From assembly GCA_030141605.1 (NCBI GenBank), contig JAQGDQ010000243.1, positions 25,001 to 89,000 on the forward strand: DNA of 64,000 bases, in the 5' to 3' direction. This DNA comes from Tubiluchus corallicola (taxonomy: Eukaryota; Priapulida; Priapulimorpha; Priapulimorphida; Tubiluchidae). Below the pieces are notes generated by a model. The model had not been told where the DNA came from. It ran no database searches and was given only the letters and a program-made list of their open reading frames with translations. The translations under genes and the position numbers were made by a program. The first letter of the stretch is position 1; every line of letters begins with the position of its first letter. Shown here one piece after another: positions 55,346 to 64,000 of the stretch.

Positions 55346-55843
55346 GATAACGCTAATGCGATGCAATCAATTCGTCGCATGTACATTATATCATTTATCA
55401 ATCTTAAATTTTATTGCCTGTTTTTAGCTGCACAGACTGTGCATCCGCCTCGGCAGTATGAAGCCATGCAAATCATTTTCAAACAATAGCTGAACGGAAC
55501 ACATGCCATTTTTCCATTGCGCAGTCGGTATACAGTCGACTTGTTTAGCCTGCAAACACTGGCAGAGCTCGGCGCAAACATGCTGAAAATTGGCTTGATT
55601 AATTGCAACAAAATTACAGGCTTTAAAACAATGCCAGCGCCCAGGCTCAGCCAGTCAATAAGCACTAATGAGCGCGCTGAGAAACAATACACGTGGTAAA
55701 CCGCGAGCGAAGCCACACAAGAAAATACGAATAAACACGAAACAGAATAAGACGACATAATTATCCAATAAGAATCTTGTTCTTGATTAAATTTGCCAAT
55801 GAACTGCTGTGATGGAATTCGTCACATCAATGATGGTGTTTGC

Positions 55844-56230
55844 TTAGAGTCGGTGAGACTTAAAGGTAAAGTCCGTAAAGAAGTGGTCAGACCCGCTCTA
55901 ATCTATGGGCTGGAAGCAGCTTCTCTAAAGAAGACCGAAGAGAAGAAAATGGGTGTGGTGGAGACGGGGATGTTGAGATGGATGGTGGGAATAACAAGAA
56001 AAGATAAAATTAGAAATAATAATATCAGAGGAACAGTAAAAGTAGTGGAAGCCTCGCAATACTGCGATGGTATGGACACCTGAAAAGAAGAGTCTGTGAA
56101 GATCATGTGGGAAGAAGGGAAGACATAAATGAAGAGATGGTCAACAACAGGAAAGCGTGGAGAAGACTCATTCACAACGGCGACCCCGCATAGGCAAAAG
56201 CTGAGAAGAAGAAGAAGAAGAAGAAGAAGA
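55844..56230 (+). mobile_element. Short RTE-like retroelement, copy 3 (5'-truncated)
   Basis: Perfect 11-bp target duplication ATGGTGTTTGC (55833-55843 and 56231-56241). Begins at GAGTCGGTGAGACTT, so it lacks the head, and ends in an expanded (GAA)n tail. It shares with copy 1 the internal deletion after GATCATGTGGGAAG that copy 2 lacks. Confidence 0.9.
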
Positions 56231-56565
56231 ATGGTGTTTGCAAGGACTTACTACGTGCATAGGAATAGCAGCTTTCAAAAGTTGTCTGTTTCTTAAAATG
56301 TTGCTTTCGTATACCTCTCGTGGGGAAACGTACATAAAAAAGATGAATACTGAAATTTTTACACATGGACATTTCTTTTGTTTTAATTAAGCCGAAACAA
56401 CCGATTAAAATTTATTAATTCTAGAAAATCGAAGTAGACAATATGGTAGACGAAAGATATTGTTTTATTTTTATTTTTATTTAAAGTTTATTTTTATTTC
56501 AGCACATAAAAGTTCCATATAAAAGTTAAAAAATTACACTAAATTAAAGTCATTTAAATTTATAA

Positions 56566-56760
56566 GTGACAGATCGTTTCTTGACTGTTGCAATTACAGA
56601 AAGCGAGCAAACGATTACGCGTACAAAGACGCATACACATGCAACGGTGATAACGGACGACACGGAGCATGCGGACAATCCGGCGTTTACGGATCACATG
56701 ATACGTCCCTACGGATTGACGTTTGGCGCAGCGGGTACGAATCGTTCACACGCTATCTAA
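56566..56760 (+). other. CpG-dense 64-codon open frame of unknown nature
   Basis: About twenty CpGs in 195 bp, in a region otherwise poor in CpG, coincide with an open frame (…TVITDDTEHADNP, RPYGLTFGAAGTNRSHAI-stop). Many codons end in G or C. No family recognised and no clear ATG start in context. May be a relic of a transposon or foreign gene, or an exon; not called as a gene. Confidence 0.3.
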
Positions 56761-57277
56761 ACTTTTTCGCTTTGTGTTAGAAATCAGCGACTCTATCATG
56801 GAGATGGAATTAGTATTAAAAGAATATATATTACAGATGGCCTCTAGCAGAATGATCCCAAAAATAGATACAGCTTTCATTTCAAGGAAATGGAAATTCA
56901 ATACGAAAATGTGAGCGTCCCTAGCTGTAAATAAAGCAAGAGAAAACGCTGCTTTTTCCTTTATTAAAAATAACTCTAAAATCATCGCGAACAAGCAGAA
57001 AAGGTAATATTGCGTGTTAAGTAATTTTTTCACTACGTGTTTTTCCTTAGTAAGTTCCTCTGTATTACTTTAGTACTATTTTTCTTGCCGAAATTGTAAG
57101 CTGATTTGAGCCTGTACATATCGGAGCCGTGCGTTTTCTTTGGGTTGGAGGAATCCATGGAAACCTTATGGGATTTAGTGGGTAAAATAGACAGGGCCAA
57201 TTTCAGGGGGGGATGGGGATACTTCCCCGGGGCCTCACGCCGAGGTAACATTTTTTTGCTTTATGCGAACATACTGC

Positions 57278-57305
57278 CTCCTCTCTCCCCCCTCTCCCCT
57301 CTCCC

Positions 57306-57403
<98 letters not shown>

Positions 57404-57431
57404 TCTCTCTCTCTCTCTCTCTTCCTCTCTC
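57278..57431. repeat. (CT)n microsatellite, about 150 bp
   Basis: CT dinucleotides with CCCCT starts and few interruptions. Frames on either strand read LS or ER repeats and are not genes. Confidence 0.97.
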
Positions 57432-58418
57432 ACTTGCCCGAGGGGGCCTCACACGCCCCACTTCCCCGGGCCTCGCTTAGGCTGAATTCGGTCCCGATAA
57501 TGTGCATTTTGAATGCTAAAATATCATCCTTTGAAAGGGAAACCAACTCTACGCTCACGATCTAGGTAAAAATTAAAGGTATTGAAATAAGTACCTGAAT
57601 GTCACACAACAATTCACGTACAATGTCTCCTGCACTCAACGTGACAACGACAACGGAGAAGAGGTTAAAGCTAATTTCTGAGCAAAAGCTTTATTGTCGG
57701 TCTGCGCAAAAGCACTCAGTAGTATCAGAGTTGACACAGCCAGATCTTACAAAGTGATAACCCGAAAAGAAATAAACTAAAAGCTTTCGAGATAATAGCA
57801 GTGCCCAAAAATGAAAAAAGATACTATAGCGCGTTAGGATCTTAAACAGGCCGCTGACACACTACCAACTCTAGTTGGTCAAGCTTCCATCAACTCGTAT
57901 TACAAAGTGATAAAAATCTTGTTATCGCAAATCAAGTTGGATGGTTGGCCATTCGTTGAAAAATATAAAATCTAAAAAAATATATAAAGAAACCATCATA
58001 AATTTAAAACAATTTTGGTGCCAGAGAAGTAGCTGAATGATCAAAATGTGTGCCTGCCCACAAAGTTCAGTAACACAAACCTGTTCAGTAAATGGATGGG
58101 TGACGATTAGGAAAGTCGCTTCTTTTTTTAAGTGTTTTCTGCATTGTTGTCTCCAGTTATGTCTCTTGTTAATCGTGAATGCCCAAATTATTACCACAAG
58201 CAGTTTTTGGCCAATTAATTATATAAACTACAGTATTGCAAGAAACATTTGCGTACCTACTACACCACAAGTAGTTTGTGGTAGAAATATTACAAAAGTC
58301 TGCACTAAAATTACTAAACAATTCGTATATTAGCTATAAAAGAAATTTGATAATTTTCAAAATGCTCTCTTAGCTTTCCGCCTGCCAAAAGCAGAAAGTC
58401 AGCTTATTGTTACGAACG
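57432..58418. other. Nothing recognised
   Basis: Unique sequence; frames near 58000 lack motifs. Confidence 0.4.
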
Positions 58419-58470
58419 TTACGTCGTGAAATACTATAAATTTATGATTATTGCATTGTTATATTTGCTA

Positions 58471-58768
58471 TGTGTCACTGCCATCATTATCGTTGTCATC
58501 AGCACCACCACAACCAGCACCATCGTCACGACCACTACGACGACCACCACCACCACCATCGTCACCACCACTACGACCACCACCAGCACCATCATCATCA
58601 TTCATCATCATCATCACCATCATCATTCACCATCATCATCATCAATGACATCAATACCAAACAGCAACAACACCAACAACAACAACGTCATCGTCATTAT
58701 TTTTCCTTTAAAATTATTTTTCAGCTAATGTATTATAATAATAAAATACGTTTAGATGACGCAGATTT
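58471..58768. repeat. CAT/CAC array with conserved flank, copy 2
   Basis: Same array type and unique block as 54928-55345, here enclosed by a 50-bp direct repeat (58421-58470 and 58769-58818, ACGTCGTGAAATACTATAAA..., two mismatches). Confidence 0.88.
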
Positions 58769-58818
58769 ACGTCGTGAAATACTATAAATTTATCATTATT
58801 GCATTGTAATATTTGCTA

Positions 58819-60121
58819 CCGGATACGAATATCAGAGTAACTACGTCAGCTGATAAAGCATAGCACGTACGCGAATATGAAATTTGTTTCTTATTTAAAA
58901 CGCTGCGGAGCTAGAATTCAACTAAACATCTCTACAATCCGAATAAGAAAAAAACGATGTTGATAACTATAGCTCCGCGTACGTGCCGAGAGATGAATAA
59001 CCCAGACCGGAAGCGGAAACGCCCATTTCAGAAAATAGAAATGCACAATGCTGCTGTAGTTTAGTAGGTTTGCGAGCCACATGCTGTTGTTTGTGAATAT
59101 AGACAACTTATACCAACCGTAAAATAACCTACTAAAAAGAATTCGAAGAACAGATTAGTAATACATTCCCATACTGTATATAGAATTATGAGTTAACAGC
59201 TACGTAGTGTATCCAAGTTTTTATATACATATAACTAATATAACATCAAACGCAATAGCAATTACTCAAAACTGACAAAAACTTTTGAAATCGTCAAAAC
59301 ATTACCGCCCAATTTGGTCCCTGTGATTACAAATGTCGTAAGAGAAAAAAGTACTATCTCCATGTCTAAGTGCAACGTACTGGTGGTTTGATATTGATTG
59401 TAAATAGTCATGCCTCGGTCAGTACTAGATTGGGAAGCAAAAATATATAGACGTCAATATAACAAAATAAGGAGGAAACACTTTTTATCATCAAATTTCA
59501 GATAATATTGTATCAAGAAAATAAAAAACCTTCCGAAACGAGGTTGCAGTTCTGTGAAACTGACTTATTCCGGTATGTAGGTATTTACTACTGAAAAAAC
59601 TGCCTTTTCAAGTGTTCAGCTGTTATGAACTTATGCTTCTTATGCTTATTACTATCGCATTTCAATTTCAAGCCTCTTTACATTTCACGATACGAACGCT
59701 TACAGCAAAATCTGGGCCTAAATCGCAAAATTAAGCAAGTTGGTAAACTGACTGACCACAATTAATTTGCATGATTTACCCAAAATGTATCATTTAGGCA
59801 ATGTTGATTTTGAATTTTAAAACATTAAAAAATCTAAAAATAGCAGAATTATAAAAGCACACAATTAAAGTCTAGTTCAGTAGTAACCGCATAGTTGGCA
59901 GCACCAGTGTTTGCCACCTAAACACTTGCCTGTGGGAAAACATGTGGCTACGTGGCGCTATCCACTGTCCAGAAGGAACAAACAACACAAGCTAATGCCT
60001 CTTTAACTTTATGAAAGAAAAGCTAGCATACTCAGCTTCAATTGGTATTTGAGGTTTCCTTTTCGCTCTTGAAATTTTGCCTTCATTTTGTTTTGAAAAA
60101 TAGACAAGTGTACGAAAAAAA
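58819..60121. other. Nothing recognised
   Basis: AT-rich unique sequence. Confidence 0.4.
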
Positions 60122-60268
60122 GTGCAATAAAAATGAAAGAAACAATGTGTGCAATAAAAATGAAAGAAACAATGTGTGCAATAAAAATGAAAGAAACAAT
60201 GTGACACGTGAGAACAATGGTTGACAATAACGATCAGCACTAAGTTCTCGTCAGTAACTTAGCTGTCA
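60122..60268. repeat. 27-bp x3 repeat inside a dispersed 90-bp repeat
   Basis: GTGCAATAAAAATGAAAGAA units start at 60122, 60149 and 60176, exact. The last unit plus the next 65 bp (ACGATCAGCACTAAGTTCTC) recurs at 61160-61249. Confidence 0.92.
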
Positions 60269-61159
60269 ATCTAAGAACACCATCGCACCAACGGTCAATA
60301 TTATCTCCTATTCTTGCGCTAATTAAATCCTTGAAGTTCTAATCACCTGAAATTATAATTGCAAATTTAAACATTTCCAACAAGTCATAATATCACTGTG
60401 GCACGTGTAAAATAAACCCACTCAAATCTACAGTTTAAACATAATAAAACGAATGCTTACATGACAATGAATCAGCTACACAGTCACAGAGTGCACTATT
60501 TCACATGGTACTTTTATCACAAATATATATTAACAATACGTCAAATACATCTGCAATGTTTGATTCATCATTATTTAAGAGATATAATTCGACAGATTAC
60601 ACAATGCACGACCTGAACTAATACATTCCCTATCTCAGCAGATAATACAATACAAATACGAACAATCGACTAACGATAAAAAGAGACAAAGTCTAAGTCA
60701 CTGCAATAACGTCAGATTAACCGTTGTATTTTCTCACAACAGTACGAGGACACCGCTGATTGATATTTTAGATTACACTTGCAATAATTATCGTGTGTTT
60801 GTCCGTTGAAAATCCCTTGTATTAACACACACTTTGTATAAAATATCGCACTTCATACAAAAATAATATACAAATATAATATAATATACAAGATAATTCA
60901 TATTAGATGTTGCTGAACTTTAGCTACCAAAACCTGCTGCCTATTCCAGATCCGTAAAAATCTTTAATATCGAAAAATCCTTTTATTGTTACCGATGATT
61001 TAGGAGATATAACAGATTTTGGCCATCTTGAATTTATGCGTATATCTCAAAAGTATCAAAGTCGATTTTGGCCGATTTTTGTTGAGGGTACCTAAGAATT
61101 CTAACAATCTGAAGAGAAAAATTTTATTGCAATACGTTCTAGGTACCCCCTTACTAAGA

Positions 61160-61249
61160 GCAATAAAAATGAAAGAAACAATGTAACACGTTAGAACAAT
61201 GGTTGGCAATAACGATCAGCATTAAGTTCTCGTCAGTAACTTTGCTGTC
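61160..61249. repeat. Second copy of the dispersed 90-bp repeat
   Basis: About 93% like 60178-60268 but with a single, not tripled, 27-bp unit. Confidence 0.9.
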
Positions 61250-61405
61250 TATTACCCCCACCTACTGTCTAATACCCATTGTTATTACTGGTCTTAGATT
61301 TGCTTTTCTGCTTTCCTTTGTTTAGTATTCAAGCCAGAACTTTGCTTCTAATTACATTTGTTTGTTCTTTCGTACTTTACAGAAATTTCTTGATACGCAA
61401 CATAT

Positions 61406-61743
61406 TGTCACGGAGGCACCTGTGTCGGGTCAGGTGTAGGGCCTTCTACACGCCCTGCTTCCACGTCAGCAGCCACTCACCTCTTTCTTGTAGGCCCAGA
61501 CGTCTTGTTTGGGCCTACACGTGGTGTGAGAAGCCAGCTGACCTGGAATGCCAGTATAAAAGCGCGTAGAGGCCACTACAGCCCGGATTTCTGACACAGG
61601 TGGTCCTCGGGTATAGTGCTGTTACTGAGTTAGTTAGTTTTTTTTGTGCACGTGTATTTTGGTTCCTTATTTTTATTAGTGCTGTTAATAAACTCCGTAC
61701 AGTGTAGTTTTTGTGTATTTTATTTTATGAGAGTTAAATGACA
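61406..61743 (+). mobile_element. Solo-LTR-like element (338 bp)
   Basis: Starts TGTCACGGAGGCACC and ends AAATGACA, so the tips TGTCA/TGACA are inverted. Inside, in promoter order: GC-richer 5' part, TATA box GTATAAAAGCGCG (61554), and AATAAA (61687-61692) followed by a T-rich stretch: the U3-R-U5 layout of an LTR. No primer-binding site follows and no second LTR is seen. No clear 5-bp duplication. Confidence 0.6.
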
Positions 61744-62116
61744 TGCTATAACAGGTATAAGGTACTAGTTTACAGACATTAATTTAGTTAATTAGCATAA
61801 CATTTGTAATTAAAATTGACATTTGTAGTTAAGTAATCAGTTACACAACGATAGTAAAATGGATCTTCATGATGCGCAATATCAAGACAGCCATGCCATC
61901 TTGGAGTTCGACCCCCTGGGTCGAATTCAGTCCAATATTAAGAAAAAGGGATTGTCGTAACTTGGATACAGAAACCAGTGTATGTAGAATTTAGTCATCA
62001 TTTTTGTTGACGCTGCTTTATGTAAACATAAACAACGTGCTGACAACTGCATCTTTTTCTAGTTCACACAACATACAAACATGACAGTTTTACAAAATTA
62101 CAAAATACGCTTTGTC

Positions 62117-62400
62117 AATGAATCAATCAATCAATTTATTTCACTCCAGCAATACATATACAATACATCAACATACAATATTATTGAAACAAAAAGAAAC
62201 AGTATAGGTAAAAAAACGTAGATGAAGTCAAATTAACCAAATAAAAGAGTTGCTGCATGACACCTTGAAACCTTAGCTTGTTAAGGTGGCACAAATGAGT
62301 GAATGAAAGAATGGTTAGGATCTGAAGAAATGATGAAATGGAAAAAACAGTAAGATTAGGGACAGGAAGAAAGAAAAGAGGAGAAGAAACGACCACAGTG
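62117..62400 (-). mobile_element. LINE 3' UTR with (ATTG)n tail
   Basis: Minus strand ends GGAGTGAAATAAATTGATTG with ATTG repeats, the common form of CR1-like LINE 3' ends. No coding part recognisable, so this is a weak call. Confidence 0.45.
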
Positions 62401-63069
62401 TATGTTTAATTTACATAGAGCTATATTAAAATAGCATTATAATTGATTGGAGGTCTTATATTGCGACTGCAAGAGACATGGAACCATTAAAATTGTATTA
62501 TAGGTAAGAATCAAAAATGAAATTTTAACGCTTCCATGTCTCATGCTGTCGCAATATATTGTAAAGATTTTCTTAGTTCTCTAGTGTACAAAAAGCTGCT
62601 AAATAAATGATGTGAGAATATGGCTGTAACCTGGGACAATCATATTTAATTTGGCCCAGTATTTCTCAGTGTCAGTGACGCTGTTTAACTCAATAGATTA
62701 ATATACCTTTGTGCAGTTTGCATATGGCTTCTTTGTTTTAATAAAATTTTCACTGGGTGTTGCTATTTTTATGATTGCTTAATAAATACCACGTTGTGCT
62801 AAATTTTGGAAAAACAGCCAAACAAGTGCTGTACTTTCCTAGAGATGTGATAGCACGTCTCCAAACAATTATTGTTATGTTAATATAAAGCGTTTTTGCT
62901 AAGTTCAAACGTTGAGTTCTGCTGTTATCAACTGGCAAAAACGCGTGTAAGCATTGTTAGAAAGCTTCCATAATGTCTGTAAATATCCCGTTGAAGTACC
63001 CACATATAACTGCTAGAAGTCCTGCAGTTGTATCCCTACAACTGGGAAGAATTTAAATGGCAGGAACAG

Positions 63070-64000
63070 GGAATTTTAAAGTATGTCTCAAAGAACTTCC
63101 ACCTAAATTATAACAACGTTATATTGTTTAGCATTACGCTTACCTGTTTGAAAGATATTACGTAATATTCATTACCACGACTTCACAGACAGCCCATTGT
63201 TACTCTGCCATTGTTTTATGAATGGACAAAGTAAAACTGTTACTTACAGTCGAAACTATACGAGCTGTTACAGGCTTAGTATTTTGTTAATAGCTGTTAT
63301 TTTTTGCTCCGCACTGTGAACTGTGGGCGGGGGGGGGGGGCAGTTTGTTTAAAAACAGTATCGCATACAACTCTATAATTATAATTATAAGGATTTTGGC
63401 GTAGCAAATACTAGCTACAAATATTTGTCGGGAAGCTTACGAACCAACAGAAGCCTATATCCATAGGCCTAAGTTATCCACGAACTAGTTTATCCTTAGT
63501 CACTCGATCATTCGTTCTCCTTAACAACAGCACAGACACCTTTGTAGCTTATTTCTGTTCAATTTAGAGTTTACAAATCGCAAAATTTCAAGTTGTACTC
63601 CTGCTTTTTTCATTTAATGCACCTATTCCGAAATACGTGTTCGGTCAATGTCAAATGCGCCATGCAACAACGCTGGAAACTGAATAAATAGACAAGTCTG
63701 TAAAATTAAGTAATGGATATTACGCTTACCTGTTTGAAAGACTTACGTAGTTGGAAAAGACAATTCTTAATAATTTAAAATATTCATGCCACTTGGTAAA
63801 ATAGCACTGCATCACTATCCCAGGATGCATTTCTGGGATACATTTACAATATAAAGTAGTTTAAACTGTAGCTTAGTTAGCAAGAATGTGGTACGAATGC
63901 TTAAATTATTTTTTCAAACTTTATGCAATGTGATGTAGCAAATGACTTACCGTTGGGTAGATTACACATAACGGTCATCGCGGCAGTTTAAATTTATAGG
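63070..64000. repeat. Long diverged repeat, copy 2 (interrupted, runs off window)
   Basis: Matches 49815-50170 in two parts separated by about 550 bp. ATTACGCTTACCTGTTTGAA occurs at both edges of the gap (about 63135 and 63722), as a local duplication or insertion would leave. A G run lies at about 63329. Confidence 0.65.

Noticed and set aside
57106-57480. 124-codon frame over the CT tract
   Set aside because: The (LS)n segment is only the dinucleotide repeat; the ends lack a domain.

Overview
This is a 64-kb piece of an animal nuclear genome: AT-rich, split genes with canonical GT/AG introns, an 8-exon developmental transcription factor, and a dense load of LINEs, MITEs, tandem satellites and microsatellites. 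The only protein-coding gene I can support is a SoxD-group HMG-box gene (orthologous group of SOX5/SOX6/SOX13 and fly Sox102F) on the minus strand, with coding sequence from 26868 down to 8350. Its HMG box reads like invertebrate SoxD proteins ([20 protein letters not shown]), so I infer a non-vertebrate bilaterian; the sequence does not fix the phylum.

Layout. 1-8.3 kb: LINE 3' ends, a 12-unit 85-bp satellite (3596-4615), a purine tract and a 742-bp TA-flanked MITE (6900-7641), then the presumed SoxD 3' UTR. 8.35-26.87 kb: SoxD. Eight coding exons give one continuous 631-residue frame (N-terminal degron-like/coiled-coil region, PLNL motif, HMG box). A short retrotransposon with perfect target duplications sits in the intron that splits the HMG box. 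The 12.6-kb intron between coding exons 1 and 2 holds three tandem-repeat arrays, a hAT-type MITE and trinucleotide arrays. 26.9-64 kb: no recognisable gene. It carries two TTAA-flanked MITEs, two further TA MITEs, two further copies of the short retrotransposon, several LINE 3' ends, a solo-LTR-like block, a SINE-like element nested in a dead LINE, a 12-unit 83-bp satellite with a decayed flank, a near-perfect 62-bp-arm palindrome, and large compound microsatellites.

The most useful observations are: (1) three independently inserted copies, each with its own 11-14 bp target duplication, of a short RTE-like element made only of a 5' head, the reverse-transcriptase C-terminus and a GAAGAAG tail, so a deleted element was itself mobile; (2) three TA-flanked MITEs whose ends are built from repeated inverted copies of one short motif; (3) the long palindrome at 36400-36550; (4) LINE 3' ends that run directly into stepped trinucleotide arrays; (5) a CpG-dense 195-bp open frame at 56566-56760 that stands out from its surroundings. 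No novel multi-gene system was found; most open frames outside SoxD lie in repeats or look like chance.
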